NCBI GenBank assembly: GCA_023480735.1 | Contig: JAMCXB010000026.1 | Span: forward strand, 1 to 62,133 | DNA length: 62,133 bases | Source of the DNA: Bacteroidota bacterium | Lineage (GTDB): Bacteria > Bacteroidota > Ignavibacteria > Kryptoniales > JAKASW01 | Direction of reading: 5' to 3' | In this document: piece after piece, positions 46,429 to 54,708 of the stretch | Layout of the letters: each line of letters begins with the position of its first letter | Numbering within the stretch: position 1 is the first letter of the stretch | Program-made: the position numbers and the translations under genes | The notes under the pieces: model-generated | The model's database searches: none | What the model was told of the DNA's origin: nothing | What the model saw: the letters and a program-made list of their open reading frames with translations, nothing else

Positions 46429-48573
46429 TCAAACCATGACAAAATCGATCTCGTGCCTCTCCATGTTGACCCTTACGACTTTGACGCGCACTCTGTCTCC
46501 GAGCTGGAATACTTTCCCGCTCCGCCTCCCCCTCAACTGGAACTTGCCCTGAAAAAACTCATAATAATCGTCCATCTCCCTTACATGAACGAGTCCTTCA
46601 ACCAGGACATCGTCAACTTCGACAAACATACCGAAGCTGGTGATCCCGGAAACGGTTCCTTCGAACTCGTCGCCTACGTGCTCCATCATGTATTGTGTCT
46701 GTTTTACCTTAACCGATTCGCGTTCCGCTTCCACCGCTCGTCTCTCTGCTTCGCTCGAGGTTGCGGCGATCTCGGCAAGCGTCCGCCTAAGGTCTCTGGG
46801 GTTAGACGTCTCCGTTCCGGTCTCATATGCGTTCAACAACCGATGTACGACAAGGTCGGGATATCGCCTGATGGGAGAAGTAAAATGAGTGTAATACTTG
46901 AAAGCGAGCCCATAGTGTCCGATGTTCTTCTCGGAATAGATTGCTTTGGCCATCGAACGAAGCATAATATCGTTAATGAGGTATTCCTCGGGCTTCCCTT
47001 CCACGGACTGAAGCAGCCGTTGCAGCTGCTTCTGATTTACCGACCCGTCATAATTTAAGTCGTACCCAAAATGTGAGACAAACACCGAGAGCTCACGGAT
47101 CCTGTCCGGATCAGGCACGTCGTGCACCCGGTAGAGGAACGGCTTTGATTTGACACCGTGCCGTCCGATGTGCATGGCCACAGTCTTGTTTGCAAGGAGC
47201 ATGAATTCTTCCACCAGACGGTGACTGTCGAGCCGCATCTTCTTTATAATTTCTACCGGCCTTCCAAGTTCGTCGAACACAAACTTTGCCTCCGGCAAAT
47301 CGAAATCTATGCTTCCTGCCCGGCTCCGTATCTTCGTCAGCGTTCGGGCAAGTTTATTCATTTCAAGTATAGTGTCGACCAATTCTCCTTTTCCGGTCTC
47401 GATTATCTTCTGCACTTGCTCGTAAGTGAATCTCCGCTTGCTGCGAATCACCGATTTGGCAAACCGATAATCGACGACTCCTCCCGTCGGCCGGATTTGC
47501 ATTATGACCGAATAGGCAAGCCTGTCGGCCTCCGGATTCAGACTGCAAATTTCGTTCGACAGCTTGTGTGGGAGCATAGGAATGACGCCGTTTGTCAGAT
47601 AGACGCTCGTCCCTCGCTTGTATGCCTCGCTGTCGAGTTGGCTCCCGGGCGTGACATAATGGCTAACGTCGGCAATGTGAACCCCGAGCTCGTACAACTC
47701 ATCGGAGACTTTCTTGAGGGAAACCGCGTCATCAAAGTCACGCGCATCTTCGGGATCAATGGTGAAGATGATCTCTTTTCGTAAATCCAGCCTTCGGCCG
47801 ATTTCTTCTCTCGATATCTTATCGGAGACGTCATGTGCCTCGGCGGCGACTTCTCGCGGAAAATCTTTCCTGAGCCCGAATTGGGCCGCAATACTCGCTA
47901 TCTCGACATTTGGATCGCCGGCCTTTCCGAGTACGGAGACGACCTCCGCGGAAAATCCGCCGTAAGCGTCGACGAGCAGACGCGCCGCAACTTTTTCACC
48001 CTCTTTGGCGCTGCCCAGGTTCTTTCTGGATACATCAATTGAAGTGGGAAGATCTCTGCTCCGGAGGAGAATTTTGTACGAACCTCCGATCCTTTCTATC
48101 GTCCCTACCACCACCTTCTCTTCATGTGCGAGCACTTCCGTCACCTTCACAACAAGCGCTTTCCCTACACCGCCGACCACCTTCACTCGAACCTTGTCTC
48201 CCGGACTCGCTTCGCCTGTGCCACCCTGCGAGACATAGAACTTCAATTTTACATCGCCTGCTGATTCTGACTTGTCAGGATTAAACACGAGGTTCCCATC
48301 CCGCTCGAACGCAAGACTTCCCGTAAACGTGTCAACCTTCTGCGATCCTCCGAATTTTCTTCTGCCGCTCTGTTGCACCCCTCCCTCTTGTTCGAGCTGC
48401 CGCAAAGCCTGCTTAAACCTCGCATATTCGTGCTCAGATGTGTACCCGAGGAGTTTCGCGAGCTGGCGCTTCTTGAACGTGTATGCGGGGTTGCGTTTCA
48501 GAAAGTTCTGTATCTCGCCCTTAATATCCCCGACTTTATTGCGGGGTTTAGTTTTCCGCGAAGTTTTTTTCAT
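46429..48573 (-). CDS. rnr: Ribonuclease R (RNB-family 3'-5' exoribonuclease)
   Basis: This 714-residue enzyme degrades structured RNA. It has an N-terminal winged-helix region (YTFKKRQLAKLLGYTSEHEY), cold-shock domains, the RNB domain with the metal-binding aspartates in DPEDARDFDDAVSL and HIADVSHYV, and a C-terminal S1 domain (EGTVSGITSFGMFVEVDDVL). There is no long basic tail as in E. coli RNase R. The ATG overlaps the 3' end of the amidase gene by 26 bases. Confidence 0.95.
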   Translation of the reverse strand: MKKTSRKTKPRNKVGDIKGEIQNFLKRNPAYTFKKRQLAKLLGYTSEHEYARFKQALRQLEQEGGVQQSGRRKFGGSQKVDTFTGSLAFERDGNLVFNPDKSESAGDVKLKFYVSQGGTGEASPGDKVRVKVVGGVGKALVVKVTEVLAHEEKVVVGTIERIGGSYKILLRSRDLPTSIDVSRKNLGSAKEGEKVAARLLVDAYGGFSAEVVSVLGKAGDPNVEIASIAAQFGLRKDFPREVAAEAHDVSDKISREEIGRRLDLRKEIIFTIDPEDARDFDDAVSLKKVSDELYELGVHIADVSHYVTPGSQLDSEAYKRGTSVYLTNGVIPMLPHKLSNEICSLNPEADRLAYSVIMQIRPTGGVVDYRFAKSVIRSKRRFTYEQVQKIIETGKGELVDTILEMNKLARTLTKIRSRAGSIDFDLPEAKFVFDELGRPVEIIKKMRLDSHRLVEEFMLLANKTVAMHIGRHGVKSKPFLYRVHDVPDPDRIRELSVFVSHFGYDLNYDGSVNQKQLQRLLQSVEGKPEEYLINDIMLRSMAKAIYSEKNIGHYGLAFKYYTHFTSPIRRYPDLVVHRLLNAYETGTETSNPRDLRRTLAEIAATSSEAERRAVEAERESVKVKQTQYMMEHVGDEFEGTVSGITSFGMFVEVDDVLVEGLVHVREMDDYYEFFQGKFQLRGRRSGKVFQLGDRVRVKVVRVNMERHEIDFVMV

Positions 48574-50077
48574 ATTCCGCTCTATATTGAACTATTGCAT
48601 CTGTGAGCCCTCTCGCAATCTCCTGCTGACCGGTCTTGCTTCTCAGGAATCTCTCTTCCCGAATATTCGACAGGTACCCCGTTTCGACGAGGACGGCAGG
48701 CATAGACGCGCCGATTAGGACGTAGAATCCTGCCTGGCTGACGCCGTTGTCTGCAAGGTGGGCCACCCGCGAGACATCTTGCTCGATCAATTCCGCTAAT
48801 TGCTCGGAGTACTTTACGTAAGCGCTGTGCGCCATGGTAGTCAGGATCATGTTGTCCGCGTCATAAGACTTATACTTCTTCTCATAATCGTTTTCATACT
48901 TGATTGCTGCGTTTTCCTGGGCGGCAATCCGGATCGCTTCGTTCGTTTTCCCGGGACGCAGGAAATAAGTCTCGACGCCGTGGGCAGGGTTAGGTTTGGA
49001 CGGCATCGAATTACAGTGGATGCTTATAAAAAGTTTTCCGCCTGCCTTATTGGCGATTTCTCCCCTTTCATCGAGCGGGACGAACTCGTCTTTGTCGCGC
49101 GTGAGCACTACTTTCACGCCAGGGAGTCTCATGTTCAAATCTCTCTTCAGATCCTTCGCTATCGCAAGGGTGATATTCTTCTCCTCTGTCCCCAGAACAC
49201 CTGTCGCGCCCGGATCTTTCCCGCCATGCCCCGGATCGATCACTATTACCCCCAGCTTCCAGTTGTTCTTTTCCTTCTCCAGCTTCCTTTTTATTTCCTC
49301 AGAGAGAATTTTCTTTACGTCAACTTGCGAATAGAGAGAGACAATGACGGTATTGGTCGTGCTGTCCATCATCACCTGGCTCGATATGTAATTCTGCTTC
49401 AGCTTGAAACTCAGTTGTACCGAGTTTGGATTCTGGATGGCAATGATGTTCGAATAAACGCTCGTCGGCGGAAGCGAATTCAGTTGCTGAATATTCGCTA
49501 CCGCGGGCATCAGGGTAACGTAGAGCATGTTTCCCTGACCGATTGTTGCGGCGTAGGCCGTCGGCAATGACTGCATGCTGATTTCAATGACCGCACCATT
49601 CGCCTTTCCCGTTCCCTGCACGCCGGAAATTTCAGTCGATGCTGTACTCATCTCCGAGAGACTAAATTCCGCCTTTTTCTCGTCATAAGCCAGATTCTCC
49701 CTTAGAATGCGTGAGAAATACGAGCCCGCGTAGTTTGCCGGCATATACAGCTTGCCGTCCGCCGAGAGTACCGGCAAAGGCAGCTGAAACATCCTTGTCT
49801 CCGTTCCCACGGAGAGCATGATGAAGTTGTTGTTCGGCGTGAAGAGGAGGCTTCCATACTTCGAGTAGACGCTGAGTTTGCCCGTCGACTGCAGTGTGAA
49901 GGTATGCAGTCCGAGTCCCTGAGCCATGTCGTCAAGCGAAATGTAAACGTGATTGAGATCTACAAACCCGCCTATGTAGGAGGTCGAAGAGCCGTTCTTC
50001 AACGCAACAACCTTTGGCTGAGCAAACAATGGCACCCAGGCAACCAGCAAGACCAGAAGAACAGCTTTAAGTCGCAC
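48548..50077 (-). CDS. N-acetylmuramoyl-L-alanine amidase (Amidase_3, AmiC-like)
   Basis: This zinc amidase cleaves the peptide from the glycan in cell-wall turnover or division. I choose the GTG at 50077, which puts a signal peptide first (VRLKAVLLVLLVAWVPLFAQ) and has AGGAAG upstream; the frame is open to 50176. The N-terminal half is copper-amine-oxidase/AMIN-like beta repeats. The catalytic domain from about residue 275 has IVIDPGHGGKDPG, the EKNITLAIAKDL glutamate helix, ISIHCNSMPSK and VLVETGYLSN. FtsX lies in the same gene block and is the known activator class for such enzymes (inference of link). Confidence 0.9.
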   Translation of the reverse strand: MRLKAVLLVLLVAWVPLFAQPKVVALKNGSSTSYIGGFVDLNHVYISLDDMAQGLGLHTFTLQSTGKLSVYSKYGSLLFTPNNNFIMLSVGTETRMFQLPLPVLSADGKLYMPANYAGSYFSRILRENLAYDEKKAEFSLSEMSTASTEISGVQGTGKANGAVIEISMQSLPTAYAATIGQGNMLYVTLMPAVANIQQLNSLPPTSVYSNIIAIQNPNSVQLSFKLKQNYISSQVMMDSTTNTVIVSLYSQVDVKKILSEEIKRKLEKEKNNWKLGVIVIDPGHGGKDPGATGVLGTEEKNITLAIAKDLKRDLNMRLPGVKVVLTRDKDEFVPLDERGEIANKAGGKLFISIHCNSMPSKPNPAHGVETYFLRPGKTNEAIRIAAQENAAIKYENDYEKKYKSYDADNMILTTMAHSAYVKYSEQLAELIEQDVSRVAHLADNGVSQAGFYVLIGASMPAVLVETGYLSNIREERFLRSKTGQQEIARGLTDAIVQYRAEYEKNFAEN

Positions 50078-50885
50078 GTCTTTTCTTCCTGAGCTCGATC
50101 CCATACAGAAATAAGGGGACGTCGAACTTGACCGGATCAAGAGGATCAAGCTCTTTGAGCCTTTGAGTAATTTCAACAGCTGTTTTCCAGTTATCTGTCT
50201 TTCTGCGCGTCAACTTCAGTTGCCTTGCAGCTCTTGAGACGTTTACATCGAGCGGGATCACGAGTTTCTCTGTTCCCAGCCAATCATAAAGACCAAAATC
50301 TATTTCATCGCTCCTTGTCATCCATCTTAAAAACATATTCATTCTCTTGCAAGCGCTTCCCTGAGCGGGGCTTGCCAAAAGCGCTCGCGCACGGGGAGTC
50401 AACTCTCCACCGAGTGAAGATGGAAGTTTGCACTTCTTCATCTCTTCGAGAACGCCGGTCAGCATATAATAGGTGGAGCCATCGTCCGAACGTGCGTTCA
50501 ATTTAAGGGCGTTCTGAATCGTCCCGTGCGAACCGATAAGATGCCTTATCGCAGACAGGATCTGAATTACATCCTTGCCGGTGATGTTCTTGTATGCAAA
50601 CTGGATATGCCCGTCCATCTTCCTCAACATTCCGGCATGGTCAAGATCAGCGACCGTCTCATAAGGCGATTCGCCTAGTTCGGCAAATATCTTTTCGAGC
50701 GATCTTATGATGGCATAGCGCGGGCCTATGGCAAACAGGGCAGCGATCAACGCAGCGGTCTCTATGTCATTCTTCTTCCTGAATCTCTTGGGAAACCAAA
50801 TGGGATCGGAGAGGTAGAAATCCTTCAGGGAATTTCCGGCGTGCAACGATTCGAAGATTACATTGAGACGTTCTAAATCTTCCAA
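50067..50885 (-). CDS. TIGR02757-family protein
   Basis: This 272-residue protein of the DUF2400/TIGR02757 family has no proven function. It shows DPIWFPKRFRKKNDIETAAL, IAALFAIGPR, RMNMFLRWMTRSDEIDFGLY and the C-terminal DPVKFDVPLFLYGIE. The fold is helical and related to DNA-glycosylase-like HhH proteins by the pattern of the C-terminal half (weak). Family members occur mainly in Bacteroidota and relatives. The start appears to be TTG at 50885 with GGAGAG close upstream. It overlaps the GIY-YIG gene end by 13 bases. Confidence 0.85.
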   Translation of the reverse strand: MEDLERLNVIFESLHAGNSLKDFYLSDPIWFPKRFRKKNDIETAALIAALFAIGPRYAIIRSLEKIFAELGESPYETVADLDHAGMLRKMDGHIQFAYKNITGKDVIQILSAIRHLIGSHGTIQNALKLNARSDDGSTYYMLTGVLEEMKKCKLPSSLGGELTPRARALLASPAQGSACKRMNMFLRWMTRSDEIDFGLYDWLGTEKLVIPLDVNVSRAARQLKLTRRKTDNWKTAVEITQRLKELDPLDPVKFDVPLFLYGIELRKKRRAT

Positions 50886-51085
50886 TTGCTCTCCGGGAAT
50901 GCGGACAAATTCGGTTGCATTTCAATTCCAGATGACAAAATACGCCTCCGAAGAGCCGGCATAGTATAGGTCGACTGTGCTTTGCTCGAATTGTGTGCTT
51001 GAATTCGCCTTTTGACATCACTGCCTTGCCCCGTGTAATGCCACGTCCCTTTCAAACTTGTAAGCATATACACGTAGTACTTCAT
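50873..51085 (-). CDS. Small GIY-YIG endonuclease-domain protein, probably truncated
   Basis: From the ATG at 51085 the product is 70 residues and begins MKYYVYMLTSLKGTWHYTGQ, followed by GSDVKRRIQAHNSSKAQST. This is the GIY-YIG nuclease core of UvrC-like single-domain proteins (YVYM...YTG, R27, HN). The usual last third with the catalytic glutamate is missing. After AQST another frame reads LYYAGSSEAYFVIWN, which resembles the expected continuation, so a frameshift is likely. The frame is open upstream to 51289 through a decayed tRNA copy and a second fragment of the same gene type. Confidence 0.6.
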   Translation of the reverse strand: MKYYVYMLTSLKGTWHYTGQGSDVKRRIQAHNSSKAQSTYTMPALRRRILSSGIEMQPNLSAFPESNWKI

Positions 51086-51158
51086 ATCGTTTCGTGAAAC
51101 CCCGGTATCTTGATCAAGGATGGACTGCGGTGATGCAACATTGCCGCAGGAACTTTTG

Positions 51159-51254
51159 TCGGAACGGCGGGATTCTCCCGAAGGGATCGCTTCGCGAGAA
51201 CCCGCGGTCCCTATTATCCCAAGGGACCACGTTGCCGGGCTGCACAATGTTCTC
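51159..51254 (-). pseudogene. Decayed tRNA-Pro copy with 22-base T-loop insertion
   Basis: On the minus strand this stretch aligns over its full length with the intact tRNA-Pro at 51362-51435: the same GCAGCC, CCTTGGG, CGCGGGTTC and AATCCCGCCGTTCCGA blocks. The acceptor and anticodon stems no longer pair. A 22-base insertion that can itself fold (TCGCGAAGCGA and TCCCTTCGGGA) splits the T loop. It is not a working tRNA. It is part of a tandem repeat that also includes the start of a GIY-YIG gene. Confidence 0.75.
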
Positions 51255-51289
51255 CCATTGCTCGTGAACACATAATCGCAACATATCAT
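51248..51289 (-). pseudogene. Second GIY-YIG gene start fragment
   Basis: After the intact tRNA-Pro, the minus strand repeats the same spacer (AAGATCCGGGGTTTCATAAG versus AAGATACCGGGGTTTCACGA) and then begins ATGATATGTTGCGATTATGT, giving MICCDYVFTSNGRT. This aligns with MKYYVYMLTSLKGT of the gene at 51085 at the initiator and the Y, TS and T positions. It then runs into the decayed tRNA copy. It is a remnant of an earlier duplication. Confidence 0.5.
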
Positions 51290-51361
51290 GTCGTCTTATG
51301 AAACCCCGGATCTTCGTAAAGAGTGGAGTTCCGTGTCGCTGGATTGCACCACGAAGTTTTG

Positions 51362-51435
<74 letters not shown>

Positions 51436-51510
51436 TTCGCTATAAGATAGCTCTTCTCGGTAAGCCAAACAATGCAAGATTATTGAAGACCTTACTGAAG
51501 GGATTGCTGC

Positions 51511-51885
51511 CTAAGCCTTGTCAGATAATTTCTGAACAAGATCGTCCAGGAAAGCGCGTGCCTCCAACAGAGTCTGCTTCAACTCCTCCGCCGAATTTCT
51601 TGATTCCTCGGTTTCAGCTACTGCCACGGCGTTGCCGTTGGACTTGGCACTCAGAACCTTCTTCGCCCCCTCAATCGTAAACCCTTCGTCACGAACGAGC
51701 CGCTTGATCTCGAAGATCAAATTGATATCCTTGTTCGTGTAAATCCTGTTACCTGCCCTGTTCTTTGCGGGATTCAGCTCGGGAAATTGAGACTCCCAGT
51801 AGCGCAACACATGCTGTTCAAGGCCGGTTATTCGGCTCACTTCTGAGATGGAGTAATAAAGTTTCTTAAACTCGAAATCCTTCAT
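51511..51885 (-). CDS. MerR-family transcriptional regulator
   Basis: This 124-residue protein has an N-terminal MerR winged helix-turn-helix: YYSISEVSRITGLEQHVLRY, WESQFPELNPAKNRAGNRIY, then the helix INLIFEIKRLVRDEGFTIEG. The C-terminal part is a short coiled coil (TEESRNSAEELKQTLLEARA), not a metal- or drug-binding domain, with no cysteine signature. Such short MerR proteins with RYWE are common, with one or a few copies in Bacteroidota-type genomes. The target is unknown. Confidence 0.92.
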   Translation of the reverse strand: MKDFEFKKLYYSISEVSRITGLEQHVLRYWESQFPELNPAKNRAGNRIYTNKDINLIFEIKRLVRDEGFTIEGAKKVLSAKSNGNAVAVAETEESRNSAEELKQTLLEARAFLDDLVQKLSDKA

Positions 51886-51993
51886 CTGACGAGATTATAA
51901 CATATTATGCCAATAATTGCAAATTTTTGTTAAATGATTCGCGTAAGCTTTCAATTTGGAAATCCAGCCATGGGCTAATAAATTGAGGTTGTT

Positions 51994-52067
51994 GCGCCTG
52001 TAGCTCAATTGGATAGAGCAACAGACTTCGGATCTGTGGGTTGGGGGTTCAAGTCCCTCCAGGCGCA
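51994..52067 (+). tRNA. tRNA-Arg (anticodon TCG)
   Basis: Acceptor GCGCCTG/CAGGCGC with A73, D arm GCTC...GAGC, anticodon stem ACAGA/TCTGT around CTTCGGA (anticodon TCG, codon CGA), T arm GGGGG TTCAAGT CCCTC. The length is 74 bases, without encoded CCA. It lies 109 bases from the divergent merR gene. Confidence 0.96.
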
Positions 52068-52325
52068 CGAAGTGCTTTAACACCATCTCCGTTCCCATGG
52101 AGCATTGCCAGTTGAGAAAGAAGTCTTTCCGATAGCACGGCAACTGCCGTATCCGAGATCTCATGCCTCTCAAACGGCACCATTCACTAATCCAAGCAAT
52201 CCTCTAGATTCGCATGCTGTTCGCCACCAGCAGCATTGAATTATTCCTGCCGGTCGTATCTTAACGAAACCAATCGGGATACAATCCGTAATCAGATGGG
52301 AATACAAAAGGTAAAGGGCATCGAT

Positions 52326-53438
52326 ATGGCAACAAGACACAAAAGTAAGAAAAAAAGATGGATCATCGCCGGAAGTTTGGTGATCATCTTCGCAATCGGA
52401 GCCTTCGTGGTAGCCAGGTCGAACAATGCTAGTTCGTCTGGAGAACCGCCAAGCGTCAAGGTTGTCAGGGGAACAATCCAGGAAAAGGCATTGGCAGTTG
52501 GGACAATTGAACCTGAGAATGAGATTTCAATCAAATCCAGGGTCAGCGGGGTTGTCAGGAAACTCTATGCTGACGTCGGCGCATACGTACATGCCGGCGA
52601 TCCCCTGCTGGAAGTGAAACCCGATCCCACTCCGGTAGAGCTGGCCGATGCCAAGAGACAACTGGAGCTGACACAGGTTGACTTTGACAACATGAAAAAA
52701 GAGCGGGATCGTCAGGCGCTCTTACATAAGCGTTCATTGATTTCAGATCAGGATTTCGACAATAGCCAGAAGCTATACATGGAGTCTGAGCTACGTGTCA
52801 AGATCGCCCGTGAGAAACTCGAGCTCATGCAGAGCGGAAAAGTAACGATAGATAACACAAAGATAGAATCCATAATATATGCACCGATAGACGGTTACAT
52901 CCTGACACGTTCAGTTGAAGTTGGAGATCCCGTCACTCCACTTACATCGTATCAAGAAGGAACTGTGTTGATGAAAATGGCGAACATGTCAAGCCTCGTC
53001 TTCAAGGGCACAGTAGATGAAATTGATGTAGGCAAACTGCACGAAGGTATGCCGGCAGAAATAAGAATCGGGGCCCTCCCCGGGGATACAATCTCCGGAA
53101 AGCTCTCCAAGATCTGGCTGGAAGCCGAGAAGAAGGAAAACGCCTCGGTGTTTCCTATAGAGATTTCCATATCGAATGTAAAGAAGATAACACTGAGAGC
53201 CGGATACTCAGCCAACGCCGACGTAATCGTCCAGAAGAAGACCAATATTCTTTATGTCCCCGAGCGGGTAGTGATTTTCAGAAACGATTCCTCATTTGTG
53301 AAGGTTGCACTCGGCAACACAAAGTCGGAGGAGCGTGCGATTAGAACCGGCTTAGGCGATGCCATAAACATCGAAGTAGTGTCCGGCCTCAGAGAGGGCG
53401 ATAAGGTACTAGAAAAACCTGTCGTAAGGATCAACTAA
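52326..53438 (+). CDS. ABC-efflux periplasmic adaptor (MacA/HlyD family)
   Basis: This is a membrane-fusion protein of about 370 residues from the ATG at 52326 (MATRHKSKKKRWIIAG), which has AAAGGG seven bases upstream; the frame is open to 52236. An anchor segment is at about residues 13-31. A biotinyl-lipoyl-like half-motif (EPENEISIKSRVSGVVRKLY, ADVGAYVHAGDPLLEV), a short helical hairpin (LADAKRQLELTQVDFDNMKK) and the second half (IYAPIDGYILTRSVEVGDPV) follow. This is the standard MacA order. It is followed by two permease genes, nine and 25 bases apart, giving a three-gene operon. Confidence 0.9.
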   Translation: MATRHKSKKKRWIIAGSLVIIFAIGAFVVARSNNASSSGEPPSVKVVRGTIQEKALAVGTIEPENEISIKSRVSGVVRKLYADVGAYVHAGDPLLEVKPDPTPVELADAKRQLELTQVDFDNMKKERDRQALLHKRSLISDQDFDNSQKLYMESELRVKIAREKLELMQSGKVTIDNTKIESIIYAPIDGYILTRSVEVGDPVTPLTSYQEGTVLMKMANMSSLVFKGTVDEIDVGKLHEGMPAEIRIGALPGDTISGKLSKIWLEAEKKENASVFPIEISISNVKKITLRAGYSANADVIVQKKTNILYVPERVVIFRNDSSFVKVALGNTKSEERAIRTGLGDAINIEVVSGLREGDKVLEKPVVRIN

Positions 53439-53447
53439 CAGTCTGAC

Positions 53448-54683
53448 ATGGCGGCATTTATAAGCTTTTTCTCTGAATTCTTCACCGACCTTCGAGCGCA
53501 AAAGATGCGCGCGTTTCTCACAATGTTTGGAATCATTTGGGGAACCGTCACAGTCATTGTGCTGGTATCCTTCGGCCTGGGATTCAAGAAACAATCGATG
53601 ATCAATATGCATGGCATGGGAGAAAACCTGTCAATCCTTTTTCCCAACCGAACGACGAAGCCTTACCAGGGGTTCGGAATAGGAAGGGGCATACGTTTGA
53701 CCGAAGAAGCAGCATCGGTCATAACTGCAAAGGTCAGAGACATTGAAGCAATAAGCCCGGAGTACATAGGCATGGGAACTCCGGTAAGGTTCAGCAATAA
53801 CATAACAAATCCGGGTATCACTGGTATCTATCCCATCTATGAAGGAATGAGACACATCATACCTGAAGTGGGCGGGCGGTTCATCGATACTCTCGATGTT
53901 GTGGGACGGAAACGTGTGGTCGTACTCGGCAATCAGGTCAAGACCTATCTCTTCGGCGAAAAGCAAGCAGTTGGAAAAACAATATTCATCGGAGAAACAC
54001 CCTTCACGGTCATTGGAGTTATGCAGCCGAAGACACAAAGCTCATCATATTACACACGCGATCAGGACAGGGTCTTCATCCCCGCACCTACCTTCACGGC
54101 GATTTTCGGTACACCATACATAACGGATATCATTTACAAAGCTAACGACCCGTCGAGGACTGCAGCGGTGGAGGAGGAGGTGCGCGAGGCACTTGGCGAG
54201 AAGTACCGATTTGACCCGGCGGACAAGGACGCCATATTCATCTGGAATACTGCCGATTTCGAGAGAATACTCCAATATATAACCATTGGTTTTACACTCT
54301 TCCTAGGAATTATCGGCAGCTTCACGCTCGGGGTCGCGGGACTGGGTGTCGCTAACATAATGTTCATCGTCGTCAGTGAACGAACAAAGGAGATAGGAGT
54401 CAAGAGAGCAGTCGGGGCGAGAAGATCCACGATACTTCTACAGTTCTTCGCCGAGACATTTATGATTATCGGTCTGGGGGCGGCAATCGGATTCTTGATA
54501 GGCTGGGGGATTGTTGCAGCCCTACAATTGATACCTGTAAAGGAATATGTAGGTACGCCTGAGATTTCCCTGCCGGTGGTTTTGGCCACTATATCCATTC
54601 TGGTGGCGATCGGCCTTTCTGCTGGTATGATGCCGGCTCGCCGCGCCGCAAATCTCGACGTGGTTGAGTGTCTGAGAGACTAA
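53448..54683 (+). CDS. MacB/FtsX-type ABC transporter permease (1)
   Basis: This 411-residue permease has an N-terminal TM segment (about 20-42), a MacB-type periplasmic core domain (about 45-255), and three C-terminal TM segments (about 280-305, 335-360, 370-395). VANIMFIVVSERTKEIGVKR and AVGARRSTILLQFFAETFMI form the FtsX-domain signature. There is no ATPase domain fused and none next door. It is paralogous to the next gene, for example YRFDPADKDAIFIWNT versus YRFDPTDERALGIFDT. Confidence 0.9.
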   Translation: MAAFISFFSEFFTDLRAQKMRAFLTMFGIIWGTVTVIVLVSFGLGFKKQSMINMHGMGENLSILFPNRTTKPYQGFGIGRGIRLTEEAASVITAKVRDIEAISPEYIGMGTPVRFSNNITNPGITGIYPIYEGMRHIIPEVGGRFIDTLDVVGRKRVVVLGNQVKTYLFGEKQAVGKTIFIGETPFTVIGVMQPKTQSSSYYTRDQDRVFIPAPTFTAIFGTPYITDIIYKANDPSRTAAVEEEVREALGEKYRFDPADKDAIFIWNTADFERILQYITIGFTLFLGIIGSFTLGVAGLGVANIMFIVVSERTKEIGVKRAVGARRSTILLQFFAETFMIIGLGAAIGFLIGWGIVAALQLIPVKEYVGTPEISLPVVLATISILVAIGLSAGMMPARRAANLDVVECLRD

Positions 54684-54708
54684 TGAATCAGTTGGGAGGC
54701 TGACAGCT

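Noticed and set aside
47163-47784. 208-codon plus-strand frame opposite RNase R
   Set aside because: It is the shadow of a strongly conserved gene, with no domain or start signal.
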